This document shows positions 24,436 through 33,741 of a DNA stretch of 38,147 nt, one piece after another. Under the pieces are notes generated by a model. It saw only the letters and a list, made by a program, of their open reading frames with translations, did not search any database and was not told where the DNA came from. Position 1 is the stretch's first letter. Every line of letters begins with the position of its first letter. The translations under genes were made by a program, and so were the position numbers. Source of the DNA: Bacillota bacterium (lineage in GTDB: Bacteria > Bacillota > Clostridia > Peptostreptococcales > Anaerovoracaceae). The stretch is taken from assembly GCA_017433375.1 (NCBI GenBank), contig JAFRHG010000016.1, positions 1 through 38,147 of the forward strand, written 5' to 3'.

Positions 24436-27258
24436 TCATTTCACGGTGATCTTGAAGGTGGTGTACACACCGTTCTGGGCGTAGGCGTAGATGGTGCAGG
24501 TGCCTTTGCCTTTGGCAGTGACCTTGCCCTTCTTGCTCACGGTCGCCACGTTCGGGTTCGAATATTCCCAGGCCGTCGCTCTGTGCTTGGCGACCTTTTT
24601 CTTTGCCTTGACTGCCTTGACCTTCAGCTTCTTTGTCTTGCCGGCCTTGATGGCATACTTGGATTTCTTCGTCGGCTTCACCCGCTTGACGGACTTGTAG
24701 TTGCCTTTCTTGCCGCCGTTGGTGGTGACGTGGACCGTCTTGGATACGGCGATCACTCTGCCGTTCTTATCCACTGCCGCCACGAGGAACTTGTAGTATG
24801 TCCCCTTCTTCAGTTTCTGGCCGTGGATGTCCGTCGGGATGTACTTATAGGTGCCCGCGCTGAATTCCTTCAATTTGACATAGGCGTGTTTCTTGCCTTT
24901 ACTGTTGCACTTGTTCCCGTAAACGATGTACTTGGCCGCGCCCAGCTGCGGATCCGTCCACTTGATCTGTACGTTCTTCTTGCCCTTGGCAACGCCCCTC
25001 GCTTTCAGCAGCCCAAAAGTGGATCCGGCAAGGTCACCATCCGTATTCGTTGCAGTGACCTTCTTGTCAAACTCCCCTTCCGTGGGCTTGTCACCCGTGG
25101 GATCATCGTCTCCTCTGGGCGTAACGGCGGGAGTGTGTTCAAAGGCAATCACATTTTCCTTCAGATTCTTGCCCGATACGCTGCCCTTGCCCTTTGCATC
25201 GATGGTCACGGTGTAAGTCACGCCGTCCGCTTCCGTCGTCGCGCTCTTGCCTTTGACCGGAATCTTCATCATGTTTCCGTTGACCGTTACCGCGGCGATC
25301 TCATAGCCGGCGTTGGGGGCGTCCTTCACCTCGAAGGTGAGGGCGTCCGTTTTATTCCCTCCCGTGTAGGGAAGGCTGTAGCCATCGGCCTCATTGACTA
25401 CACGGCGGATCAGCTTCCAGTCATTGGGGTTCAGGTGGCCATTTGCGTCGGCATCACCATTTCGCAGCTGCTGGTCCGTCGTCAGATGATAGTCCGGATA
25501 ATTTACATCATTCAGATCGTCCTTGACGTATTCCCAGTCCACCGCGGTGATCTCCCGGTCGGCGTCAGCATCGCCCCGGAATGTCCAGTCCTCGATGGTT
25601 CCGTTTTTATCCGAGGAGAAACTGATGCTCGCGGCGACGTCTTCATTACAGGCATCATGCTGGAAATCGATCTTGTTCTCCGCCAGATATTTGCCCGACA
25701 CGCTGCCATTGCCGTCCGCATCGATGGTGACGGTGTAAGTCACGCCGTTGGCCGTCGTCTCCGCGTTTTTGCCCCAGGCCGGGACCGCCAGCTCTGCGCT
25801 GTTGACCGTAACGGCAGAGATCTTGTGTCCGTCATCAGGCACATCCTTCACCTCGAAGGTGAGGGCATCGCTGCCTGACTTGTCCGGCAGTTCATTTTCT
25901 CCGTTCCTTACCTTCCCTACAAGTGCGGCATCCTTCTCATCTATTATGTTGTCAGCGTTAGCGTCTGCGTTACACGTCTGCCGGGGGCCTGCCGAATTCG
26001 GAGAATTCAGGTAGTAATCCTCGATCCTCTGCACATCCTTCTCGGTGATCTTCCGGTTGTCGTCCGCATCGCCCCGGAAGGTCCAGTCGACGATATCGCC
26101 GTGGTCGTCAGAGGAAAACTCCAGCGTCGGCTCGATCGGCTCTGTCGGCTCAGTTGAAGAGCGGAGCCATTGGAGAACAAGCGCGTTATTCACGACCTTG
26201 ATTTCGTATTCCCAACTATTCGAAACGGTTTTGGGCGCGCATGCGACTTTACTGATGAGCGTGATCCTATCCCCCTTTTTGTGTGCGGGAAAGCGGTTGG
26301 CGACCGAGATGTTCACACGGGCCAGATCAACCGGGTTTTGGACCGCGAGAAGAGTATCGCCGGGAGCGGTGTCTTCCGGCAGGGTGAAGCTCATACGTTC
26401 AAAATTGAAAATGGACTGCGCCTGCAGGCTAATGCCTTTCACCCTGAGCAGATTATCCGTGATACTGTCCTTGCCGGAGTCTTCCGTATGTCCGCCATAT
26501 ACATCTCCACCGATAACGCCTCCGGCCAGAACGACCGTATTCCCTGTGGCATTGCCATTTTTCGCCTGGCCGCCATATACGTTTCCACTCAAAGTGCCTC
26601 CGGACAGAGTGACCGTATTCCCTGTAGCGTTGCTTTCGTTGGTCATGGCGCCATATACGCTTCCACCGAAAGTGCCTCCGGCCAGGGTAACCGTATTCTG
26701 TGTGACTTCACTGTTGATGCCCTTACAACCAATTACATTATCTTCTACTGTGCCGCCGGTAATATCGACTGAATTGGCATAACCAAATCCGTCATGGCAA
26801 TAGCTGCCAACTACATCATGCGTTACTGTGCCACCGGACATTTCCACTGAATTCCACGCGACCTTTTGGAGGTTCACACCGTGGTCAACACTCTCGGCAC
26901 CATATACACGTTTCCCTATGGTGCCTGCGGCAATGGTGACTGAATTGTTCAAGGCATCACCACTGACAGTAGTCCCGCCGTAGACCTCTTTCAATACATC
27001 AGCAGCTATATATACAGAATTGTTATTCGTCGAAGCATTGCCAGGGCCTTGACCGCCAATAACAAGTTCAAATCCATCAGAGGCGTCATCGTAGTAGACG
27101 GCATTGCCAGAGGGCCCATTACTGCCAACATAGGCTTTCCAATCATGATATAAGTACCCTTGCCCTCCCGTGTTGGCGGCAAAGGCAATCGCCGGCAGTC
27201 CCAGGATCATCATAAGCGCCACCAGGACGCCAAAGAAACGGCTGATCTTTCTATTCAT
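24436..27258 (-). CDS. Secreted beta-helix/dockerin-like/Ig-like protein, paralogue A
   Basis: A 940-residue exported protein, the longest of the array. Residues 1-28 are a signal peptide (MNRKISRFFGVLV, PAIAFAAN). About 30-280 holds GN-x-V-x-x-x-GG-x-x-x-x-x-V-Y-G-G repeats suggestive of a parallel beta-helix. Two modules follow, each opening with FSSD..G.I.DWTFRGDAD and carrying two dockerin-like calcium loops (DADDNRKITEKD, DANADNIIDEKD; DADADREITAVD, DADANGHLNPND), then an LTFEVKD..VTYTVTIDA.G.GSVSGK domain. The tail is Fn3-like (about 740-830), a lysine-rich stretch and a BIG2-like domain (NPNVATVSKKGKVTAKGKG). The start at 27258 is chosen for its signal peptide and GGAGGA; an upstream ATG at 27288 is less likely. 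No sortase or SLH anchor is seen. Probably surface-associated; ligand unknown. Confidence 0.82.
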   Translation of the reverse strand: MNRKISRFFGVLVALMMILGLPAIAFAANTGGQGYLYHDWKAYVGSNGPSGNAVYYDDASDGFELVIGGQGPGNASTNNNSVYIAADVLKEVYGGTTVSGDALNNSVTIAAGTIGKRVYGAESVDHGVNLQKVAWNSVEMSGGTVTHDVVGSYCHDGFGYANSVDITGGTVEDNVIGCKGINSEVTQNTVTLAGGTFGGSVYGAMTNESNATGNTVTLSGGTLSGNVYGGQAKNGNATGNTVVLAGGVIGGDVYGGHTEDSGKDSITDNLLRVKGISLQAQSIFNFERMSFTLPEDTAPGDTLLAVQNPVDLARVNISVANRFPAHKKGDRITLISKVACAPKTVSNSWEYEIKVVNNALVLQWLRSSTEPTEPIEPTLEFSSDDHGDIVDWTFRGDADDNRKITEKDVQRIEDYYLNSPNSAGPRQTCNADANADNIIDEKDAALVGKVRNGENELPDKSGSDALTFEVKDVPDDGHKISAVTVNSAELAVPAWGKNAETTANGVTYTVTIDADGNGSVSGKYLAENKIDFQHDACNEDVAASISFSSDKNGTIEDWTFRGDADADREITAVDWEYVKDDLNDVNYPDYHLTTDQQLRNGDADANGHLNPNDWKLIRRVVNEADGYSLPYTGGNKTDALTFEVKDAPNAGYEIAAVTVNGNMMKIPVKGKSATTEADGVTYTVTIDAKGKGSVSGKNLKENVIAFEHTPAVTPRGDDDPTGDKPTEGEFDKKVTATNTDGDLAGSTFGLLKARGVAKGKKNVQIKWTDPQLGAAKYIVYGNKCNSKGKKHAYVKLKEFSAGTYKYIPTDIHGQKLKKGTYYKFLVAAVDKNGRVIAVSKTVHVTTNGGKKGNYKSVKRVKPTKKSKYAIKAGKTKKLKVKAVKAKKKVAKHRATAWEYSNPNVATVSKKGKVTAKGKGTCTIYAYAQNGVYTTFKITVK

Positions 27259-27317
27259 GTTCCTATCCTCCATGGCTTCGCGCATCACCGCGGTAAAGCT
27301 ACCATTCTGGTTACTTT

Positions 27318-27346
27318 ATTATAAGGATTCTGCCTGCTCCCGTCAA
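27318..27346 (-). promoter_or_regulatory. Promoter of paralogue A
   Basis: Minus-strand TTGACG (27341-27346), 17-nt spacer, TATAAT (27318-27323), 60 nt before the start codon. Confidence 0.85.
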
Positions 27347-27497
27347 TCTTCATTTTCTGCACGTTTCAGATACATTTTAGAGCGCCGGAGAATCACAGAA
27401 CCAACATGCAACGTTGACGCAGTTTCCATATTTTACCAGTATGCTGTCGGCCACAGAAACCCGTTGAAATTCAAATACCGTATCAGGAGGATTCCCC

Positions 27498-28307
27498 ATG
27501 AAACACAAGTATCCATTCACGAATGCTATCGTTTTCTCTCTGGTCATGAGAGACCCCTGCCGTTGCCGGGGGTTGCTGAAGACGATCTTTTCTGACCGCA
27601 AGATCCGGGACGTCCGGCTGCATAAAGATTATGCGGACGCAGAGCACACGATCATCGCCGGCATCGAATCCCGCAAAGTCCGGCTGGTTGTGCTTTTCGC
27701 TGACGACGAGAGCTGGTATGATATCGAACTGCAGGTGAGGGATGAGCATGATCTTCCGAAGCGGACCCGCTATGCCCACGCCTGCCTGGATGTGCGCGAG
27801 CTGAAGGCGGGCGATGGTTTCAACGAACTCAAACCCAGCTACGTCATATTCCTTTGCTGCTTCGACTACTTCAATCTGGACAAACCGCTCTACCGCTTCG
27901 AATTGTTCGATTCGAAAAACGGCTTGCCCCTGCAGGATGAAACCTATACAATAATCTTGAACAGCAGGAGCAGCGAGGCAGACATGCCCCCTGCCCTGAA
28001 GGAACTGTTCGGATACATGAACGAAGAAACGGTACCTGAGAACAACGCATTTCTTCAGGACCTGGACCACTCCGTCGAGGAGTGGAATACGGGAGAGAAG
28101 GTGAACATCATCATGACTCTTGAACAGGAGATCCTTATCAAAGAAGCCCGCGCCCGGGAAGATGGGATCAAAGAAGAGCGCCAGCGGAATGAACAGGAAA
28201 ACGCCGCGCGTATCCGGCGCATGCACGATGACAGCCTTCCCGTCGACACCATCGCGGAATACATGGGCTGCACGCCCGAACAGGTGAAGGCCGTCCTTGG
28301 CCTTTAG
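27498..28307 (+). CDS. Rpn/PDDEXK_2 family protein, catalytic Asp apparently lost
   Basis: A 269-residue relative of the Rpn-family nuclease. The family layout is recognisable: FTNAIVFSLVMRDPCRCRGLLKTIF at the start, VRLVVLFADDESWYDIELQV as the core, then RTRYAHACLD and a charged tail ending in a small helical domain (DTIAEYMGCTPEQVKAVLGL). The core normally reads V-R-L-D-V; here the Asp position is Val64, while Glu77-x-Gln79 is intact, so nuclease activity may be lost or altered. Asp69 or Asp70 could substitute, but this is unproven. AGGAGG precedes the ATG. It sits between secreted paralogues A and B on the opposite strand and ends at a strong terminator. Confidence 0.82.
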   Translation: MKHKYPFTNAIVFSLVMRDPCRCRGLLKTIFSDRKIRDVRLHKDYADAEHTIIAGIESRKVRLVVLFADDESWYDIELQVRDEHDLPKRTRYAHACLDVRELKAGDGFNELKPSYVIFLCCFDYFNLDKPLYRFELFDSKNGLPLQDETYTIILNSRSSEADMPPALKELFGYMNEETVPENNAFLQDLDHSVEEWNTGEKVNIIMTLEQEILIKEARAREDGIKEERQRNEQENAARIRRMHDDSLPVDTIAEYMGCTPEQVKAVLGL

Positions 28308-28375
28308 CGACATGTCACCAGGCGACTCCCGTGTGGAAAAACCGGACGACGGCTATTCTACAGATGATCTTATGG

Positions 28376-28407
28376 AGAGGCTGCTGCAACAGCCTCTATT
28401 TTTTTTT
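28376..28407 (+). terminator. Rho-independent terminator of the Rpn-family gene
   Basis: An 8-bp stem AGAGGCTG/CAGCCTCT with a 6-nt loop, followed by A and a run of nine or more T. Confidence 0.9.
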
Positions 28408-28463
28408 CAAAAGGTATGATTTAGGATGCCGGAGAACCTGAAGAGGCCAAATGGCCCACCAAC

Positions 28464-28557
28464 GAGGACAGCACGCCCCGCGTAATACGGAGCATGCTGT
28501 CTTCTTAAAGAATAGTTTAGGATGGTTGGCTATTTACTGGTTAGCCGCCTTGCGGCT
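28464..28557 (-). terminator. Shared 3' UTR with two hairpins, paralogue B
   Basis: Directly after the stop, AGCCGC/GCGGCT (28543-28557) forms a small hairpin. A conserved stretch and a second stem built on GACAGCA/TGCTGTC (28464-28503) follow. The same arrangement follows paralogues C and D. Confidence 0.65.
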
Positions 28558-28558
28558 G

Positions 28559-30730
28559 TTACTTGACGGTGATCGTGAAGGTGGTGTACACGCCGTTCTG
28601 GGCGTAGGCGTAGATGGTGCAGACGCCCTTGCCCTTAGCGTTGACTTTGCCCTTCTTGCTCACGACCGCCACGTTCGGGTCAGAGGATTCCCAGGCCACC
28701 GCTCTGTGCCGGGAGACTTTCTTCTTTCCCTTGACTTCCTTCACCTTCAGCTTCTTGCTCTTGCCCGCGCTGATGGTGTACTTGGACTTCTTCGTCGGCT
28801 TCACCCTCTTGACGGACTTGTAGTTTCCTTTCTTGCCCTTGGTGGTGACGTGGACCGTCTTGGCCGTGGCGACCACTCTGCCCTTCTTGTCCACAGCCGT
28901 CACCAGGAACTTGTAGTAGGTCCCCTTCTTCAGGCTCTTGCCGAGGATGCTCTTCGGCATGTACTTGAAGGTGTTGGCGTTGAACTCTCCCAGCTTGACG
29001 TAGTAGTACTTCTTGCCCTTGGCATTGCACTGGTTGCCGTAGACGACGTACTTGGCTACATCCAGCTTCGGATCCGTCCACTTCAGCAGGATCTTCTTGT
29101 TGCCTTTGGATACGCCTCTGGCCTTCAGCAGTCCGAAGGTGGATCCGGCGAGGTCACCGTCGTTGTTCAGGTTGGTGACCATCTTGTTGAAGTCCTCTTC
29201 CTTAGGATTCTTGGGATCATCCTTTGCCGGGTCTTCATCTCCTTTGGGGGTGATGATGGGCGTGTGTTCAAAGGCTACCTTGTTCTCCGCCAGATACTTG
29301 CCGAAGACGCTGCCCTTGCCGTCCGCATCGATGGTCACTTTGTAGGTCACGTCGCCCACTTTCGTTGTGACACTCTGCCCCTTGGCGGGGATGTTCAGAA
29401 GATTGCCGTTGACCGTTACCGCGGAGATCTCATAGCCGGACTTGGGGATGTCCTTGACTTCGAAGGTTGCGACTTCATTATCCTGATTATCCGGCAGCGT
29501 TATCGCTCCAGATAAGATGGCTGATACTACTGCGGCATCTCCCGAGTCGATTTGTCCGTCTATATTCGCATCAGCATTCCTTGCTTTTCTCTTGGACTCT
29601 TTGTCTGTGCCCTGAGATGGATCCGGTTCTTGCCCGAGGTCGATCTTGGTAATCAGGTTTACATCCGCAATCGTGATCTTCTGGTCACAGTCCGCATCAC
29701 CACGGAAGGTCCAGTCGTCGATGTCTCCATGGTTGTCAGAGGTGAACGCCAGCGTCGGCTCAACGGAAGATTTCAGCCAGGTGAGTATAAGTTTGTTGTC
29801 GCTGACATTGATGTCGTATTCCTGGTCCTCCGATACGCTTTTGGGCGTATTTTGGACGTTGTTGATGAGTGTGATCTTATCACCCTCTTTGTGTCGGGGA
29901 ACAGTACCGGCAAAGGCAACAGATACACTCATATCCTCCAGATCCACTGGCTCCCCAACCGTGAGGACAGTATCTCCGCCAGCGATGTCTTCCGGCAGGG
30001 CGAACCGCACATGCTCAAAATTGCTAAGAGCCTTAAGAGTCAAGCCTTTGGTATACACGTCGAGCGTATTGCCTGTGATGGCGTCCTTACCGGAGCTGCG
30101 AACCATGCCGCCGTATATGCTGACATTAGCCATCGCGTCTGCGCCAAGTTTTGCGCCCAGGACGACAGTGTTATCGGTGACGCTGCCGTCATAGGCATAG
30201 CCGCCATATATGCTGCCTATGGGGCTTGTGATCACGCCTCCGTCCAGGGCAACAGTGTTCCGTGTGGCGTCGCCGGAATAGGCATAACCGCCATATATGC
30301 AATCTGCTAAAGCGCCTCCAGTCATTCTGACTGTATTGCCGACAGCATCACCTTCTAGGGTATAGCCACCGTATACATGTTCTGCAGTGCCCCCAGCAAT
30401 GTCTACTGAATTGCCACCAGCATTCCCGCTCTCACTGTATCCGCCGTATACCCGCTCTACACTGGAGCCGGCATAGAATACAGAATTGCCCTGCGCGTCA
30501 CCGTCGGACATACCACCGATAACATTATAAATCTTATCATAACCCTGGACGTCGGAATCGTAGACGACGCTCCTGTCAGAGCCCCCACCATATCCAATAT
30601 AGCATGGACCTCCAAAAACATTGTCGACAACTATTCCTCCAGAGTTGGCGGCAAAGGCAATCGCCGGCAACCCCAGGATCATGGCGAGCCCCATCAGGAT
30701 ACCAAAGAAACGGCTGCTCTTCCTGTTCAT
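28559..30730 (-). CDS. Secreted beta-helix/dockerin-like/Ig-like protein, paralogue B
   Basis: A 723-residue exported protein. Signal peptide 1-28 (MNRKSSRFFGILMGL, PAIAFAAN). About 40-235 holds repeats of the form V-Y-G-G-Y-x-x-x-G-x-A-x-x-N-x-V-x-x-x-G-G. A single dockerin-like module follows (DNHGDIDDWTFRGDADCDQKITIAD ... NADANIDGQIDSGD), then the TFEVKD..VTYKVTIDADGKGSVFGK domain and the common tail STFGLLKARGVSKG..., Fn3-like, lysine-rich linker and BIG2-like end (SDPNVAVVSKKGK). Compared with paralogue A it lacks the second dockerin-like module. AGGAGGT precedes the ATG. It has its own strong promoter. Probably wall-associated through the basic tail (inferred). Confidence 0.83.
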   Translation of the reverse strand: MNRKSSRFFGILMGLAMILGLPAIAFAANSGGIVVDNVFGGPCYIGYGGGSDRSVVYDSDVQGYDKIYNVIGGMSDGDAQGNSVFYAGSSVERVYGGYSESGNAGGNSVDIAGGTAEHVYGGYTLEGDAVGNTVRMTGGALADCIYGGYAYSGDATRNTVALDGGVITSPIGSIYGGYAYDGSVTDNTVVLGAKLGADAMANVSIYGGMVRSSGKDAITGNTLDVYTKGLTLKALSNFEHVRFALPEDIAGGDTVLTVGEPVDLEDMSVSVAFAGTVPRHKEGDKITLINNVQNTPKSVSEDQEYDINVSDNKLILTWLKSSVEPTLAFTSDNHGDIDDWTFRGDADCDQKITIADVNLITKIDLGQEPDPSQGTDKESKRKARNADANIDGQIDSGDAAVVSAILSGAITLPDNQDNEVATFEVKDIPKSGYEISAVTVNGNLLNIPAKGQSVTTKVGDVTYKVTIDADGKGSVFGKYLAENKVAFEHTPIITPKGDEDPAKDDPKNPKEEDFNKMVTNLNNDGDLAGSTFGLLKARGVSKGNKKILLKWTDPKLDVAKYVVYGNQCNAKGKKYYYVKLGEFNANTFKYMPKSILGKSLKKGTYYKFLVTAVDKKGRVVATAKTVHVTTKGKKGNYKSVKRVKPTKKSKYTISAGKSKKLKVKEVKGKKKVSRHRAVAWESSDPNVAVVSKKGKVNAKGKGVCTIYAYAQNGVYTTFTITVK

Positions 30731-30831
30731 GTTTATAACCTCCTGCTACAATCTTCAATGAATTGACCACATTTCTTCATTCTGTCACTACGATTTCAGT
30801 TCCGTTTCTCGTGTTGTGTTCAATAAATCTA

Positions 30832-31191
30832 CTAATTTGGTATGATTATTATAGGCAGATAGTTTCCCTGCGTCAATCCACCATTTCTGGACTTTTTGAG
30901 TATACCCAGAGCGGGGTCATCGGAAGGATCCGACTTGACCTGGGTATTGTCGGAAGGATCCGACGAATCACCGGAGGGCGATCCGGACTTCTCTCCCGTT
31001 GTTTCCTCTTTCGCCTCCTCCTTGGGAGGGTCCTCCTTCGGCGTTTCCGTTGCCTTTGCACTTCCCCCCTGCTCCGATGCCGCGTGCTGCTTGTCTCCCT
31101 CATCCGCGTAAGCTAGCGTGGCGTAGCTGGGCATCAGAAGGGTCACGCACATCAGCGCGACCAGGAGTCTTGAAAGCATCTTGCTTCGCAT
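30832..31191 (-). pseudogene. Truncated secreted protein running into paralogue B promoter
   Basis: A 119-residue frame: signal peptide (MRSKMLSRLLVALMCVTLLMP, A-Y-A), then a short acidic Ser/Pro/Asp/Lys linker, then ILKKSRNGGLTQGNYLPIIIIPN. That last part is not real protein sequence: its DNA is the conserved upstream and promoter region of paralogue B, found also at 36559-36593 upstream of paralogue D. The frame therefore looks like the 5' end of an older secreted-protein gene cut by insertion or recombination of the B promoter cassette near 30905. The start is uncertain: the AAGGGAG site suits an ATA-TGG region, while in-frame ATGs exist at 31233, 31191 and 31179. It might still make a small secreted peptide. 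Confidence 0.5.
30848..30876 (-). promoter_or_regulatory. Promoter of paralogue B
   Basis: Minus-strand TTGACG (30871-30876), 17-nt spacer, TATAAT (30848-30853). The sequence from about 30731 to 30905 is homologous to the leader and promoter of paralogue D (36420-36593). The -35 lies inside the 3' end of the small gene upstream. Confidence 0.88.
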
Positions 31192-31810
31192 TGTTTTCCA
31201 TATCGATCGTTTCTCCCTTTCATGGTATCTCAACTACTGCTTGACTGCAGCCGGCCGTTTCGCCGGCAATCATCTGACCGCGTCTTTCACGGTCCTGGAT
31301 AGTTTCACACATATATAGGATATTCTACTTTTTAGCTCCACATGGGAATAGTGACCCTGGGGCTATCTTTTCATTTTTTCGGCCCCTGAAGACTCTATCT
31401 GCCTGAAGATCCCGAGCCGCAGGCACCAGATCCTGCCACCCCGAAGGGGCTTGCCCTTGACCTCGTGCACTCACGATGCTACACTGCCCGTCGCGACGGA
31501 GAGAAACCTCCATCTGCCTGTGAGTCCCTCGCCGTCGGTGACCTTCATCAGCATCGTGAGGGTGCGCTGTCAAGGGTGGCAGCACCGCTTTGGATCATCA
31601 TGATTTACTTTTCAAGGTTCGTTTGGAGCCTTTTCCTTCAGTTCCGAGTTTTCATACGTCACTTGACGCTACCGTTCCGACGTGGGGAAAAGGCAATCCC
31701 GGCTTGGGCTGCACGCGAAAACAGCATACCCGCATTATACGGAACATGCTGTCTTCGTAAGAATAGTTTAGGATGGTTGGCTTGGTTGTTGGTCAGCCGC
31801 CTTGCGGCTG
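31192..31810. other. Intergenic region with a long imperfect inverted repeat
   Basis: No convincing gene. 31433-31583 contains an imperfect inverted repeat: TGCCACCC near 31434 with GGGTGGCA near 31575, TTGAC with GTCAA, and CTCACGATGCT near 31469 with AGCATCGTGAG near 31550. Between the arms is an inner CCGTCGCGACGG palindrome. An 86-residue minus-strand frame over it (31325-31585) has a basic, low-complexity sequence and no good ribosome site. The right end holds the terminator of paralogue C and a dispersed motif (31689). Confidence 0.5.
31718..31809 (-). terminator. Shared 3' UTR with two hairpins, paralogue C
   Basis: AGCCGC/GCGGCT (31795-31809) directly after the stop, then the conserved stretch, then a stem built on AACAGCAT/ATGCTGT (about 31718-31754). 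Confidence 0.65.
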
Positions 31811-33631
31811 CTACTTGACGGTGATCTTGAAGGTGGTGTACACGCCGTTCTGGGCGTAGGCGAAGATGGTGCAGGTCCCCGCTCCTTTCGCGGTGACTTT
31901 GCCCTTCTTGCTCACAACCACGACGTTCGGGTTGGAGGATTCCCAGGACACGACTCTGTGCCGGGCGACTCTCTTCTTACCCTTGACCTCCTTCACCTTC
32001 AGCTTCTTGGTCTTGCCGGCGTTCAGGGTGTACTTCGCCTTCTTTGTCGGCTTCACCCTCTTGACGGCCTTGTCGTTTCCTCTCTTGCCCTTGGTGGTGA
32101 CGTGGACCGTCTTTGACACGGCCAGCACTTTGCCGTCCTTATCCACCGCTTTCACGACGAACTTGTAGTAGGTTCCCTTCTTCAGCTTCTCCCCGTGAAT
32201 GTCCCTGGGAACATAGCGGAAAGTGTTGGCGTCGAAGGTCTTGAGCTTCTTATACTTGTACTTCTTTCCTTTGGAGTTGCACCGGTTCCCGTAGACCACA
32301 TACTTGGCTGCGCCCAGTTTGGGGTCAGTCCACTTCAGAAGAATCTTCTTCTTCCCTTTGGAAACGCCTCTGGCCCTCAGCAATCCGAAGGTGGAGCCGG
32401 CGAAGTCACCGTCCGTATCCGTTGCGGTGATCTTCTTGTCCGCCGCCTCTTCTGTCGGAGGCAGGTTCGGATCGACCGGCGGATCTTCCGTTCCTTCAAT
32501 CTTAGCGATAGGAGCATGGGTAAAGGCAACTACGTTCTCCTCCAGATATTTGCCTGATACGCTGCCCTTGCCGTTCGCGTCGATGGTCACGGTGTAGGTC
32601 ACACCGTTGGCCTCCGTCGTCGCGCTCTGGCCTTTGGCCGGGATATTCATCTGCTCTCCATTGACGGTGATCGTTGCGATCTCATAACCATCGTTGGGCG
32701 CGTCATTCACTTCGAATGCGAATGCCTTCTCAATGGACTCGAACTCGCCCATGACCGGCAACGCAGTAAATACAGCCCGTCCCTTGATCATGTCGTTCAG
32801 GTTATGCAAGTCCTCACGATTGACCAATTCGTCTGCGTCGACATCTCCGTTGCGCAGATGCCTCTCCGTCGTCATGTCGGAGCCTTCCGTTGCGTCATTG
32901 AAATAATCCATGAGCAGCTTCAAGTCATCCGCCGTGACCTTCAAGTCATCGTTGGGATCGCCCCGGAAAGTCCAGTCTTCGATGGTTCCATTCTTGTCGG
33001 AACTGAAGCTGAGGGTCGCGTATGTGATCGCCTCGTGAGCAAAGGCAACCTCATTCTCCTCCAGATACTTTCCGAAGACACTGCCCCTGCCGTCCGCATC
33101 GATGGTCACGGTATAGGTCACGCCGTTGGCTTCCGTGGTCGCGCTCCCGCCCTTGGCGGGAAGATTCATTGCCGTTCCGTTGACCGTAACAGCCGAGATC
33201 TTATATCCCAGCTTGGGCGTGTCATTCACTTCGAAGGTGAAAGCCTTCTCCTTGAACTGGTTGCCCATGACCGGCAGAGTAAAGCCTTCCGTTCCCTCGA
33301 TCAAGTCCTTCACATCTGCATGGTCCATAAGGGTGACCAATCCGTCTGCGTCGATATCTCCGTTGCGCAGATGCCTCTCCGTCGTCATGCCGGATTCCTT
33401 GATTGATCCAGCGAGATAAGCACCGAGCGACTTATAGTCCTCCGCCGTGATCTTCTTGTCGCAGTTAGCATCGCCCCGGAAGGTCCAGTCTTCGATGGTT
33501 CCATTTTTGTCGGAACTGAAGCTGAGGGTCGGGCAGATGATCTGTTCGTGAGCAAAGGCAACAGCGGGTAGTCCCAGGATCATCGAAATCACCATCAGGA
33601 TGCCAAAGAAACGACTGATTTTCTTGCTCAT
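31811..33631 (-). CDS. Secreted dockerin-like/Ig-like protein, paralogue C (no beta-helix)
   Basis: A 606-residue exported protein. The signal peptide (MSKKISRFFGILMVI, PAVAFAHE) is followed directly by two dockerin-like modules (about 33-120 and 205-300). Each opens with LSFSSDKNGTIEDWTFRGD and includes MTTERHLRNGD.DAD, and each is followed by an FEVND..VTYTVTIDA.G.GSV.GKYLEEN domain. The Fn3-like, lysine-rich and BIG2-like tail (about 400-606) is nearly identical to that of paralogue D at the DNA level over the last 300 nt. The beta-helix region of A, B and D is absent, so this may be a deletion form or the basic scaffold. AGGAGGGG precedes the start. Confidence 0.83.
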   Translation of the reverse strand: MSKKISRFFGILMVISMILGLPAVAFAHEQIICPTLSFSSDKNGTIEDWTFRGDANCDKKITAEDYKSLGAYLAGSIKESGMTTERHLRNGDIDADGLVTLMDHADVKDLIEGTEGFTLPVMGNQFKEKAFTFEVNDTPKLGYKISAVTVNGTAMNLPAKGGSATTEANGVTYTVTIDADGRGSVFGKYLEENEVAFAHEAITYATLSFSSDKNGTIEDWTFRGDPNDDLKVTADDLKLLMDYFNDATEGSDMTTERHLRNGDVDADELVNREDLHNLNDMIKGRAVFTALPVMGEFESIEKAFAFEVNDAPNDGYEIATITVNGEQMNIPAKGQSATTEANGVTYTVTIDANGKGSVSGKYLEENVVAFTHAPIAKIEGTEDPPVDPNLPPTEEAADKKITATDTDGDFAGSTFGLLRARGVSKGKKKILLKWTDPKLGAAKYVVYGNRCNSKGKKYKYKKLKTFDANTFRYVPRDIHGEKLKKGTYYKFVVKAVDKDGKVLAVSKTVHVTTKGKRGNDKAVKRVKPTKKAKYTLNAGKTKKLKVKEVKGKKRVARHRVVSWESSNPNVVVVSKKGKVTAKGAGTCTIFAYAQNGVYTTFKITVK

Positions 33632-33694
33632 GTTTGTCCCCTCCTACTATTCTTCATGATTGGATCGCAATAACGATACCAATTCAGTATGGTT

Positions 33695-33723
33695 ATTATA
33701 AATAGGTAGTTTTTCTGCGTCAA
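33695..33723 (-). promoter_or_regulatory. Promoter of paralogue C
   Basis: Minus-strand TTGACG (33718-33723), 17-nt spacer, TATAAT (33695-33700), 64 nt before the start codon. Confidence 0.85.
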
Positions 33724-33741
33724 TATACCTTTCGAGGATCT

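Noticed and set aside
31325-31585. 86-residue minus-strand frame
   Set aside because: Basic low-complexity sequence without a ribosome site, overlapping the inverted repeat; no recognised domain.
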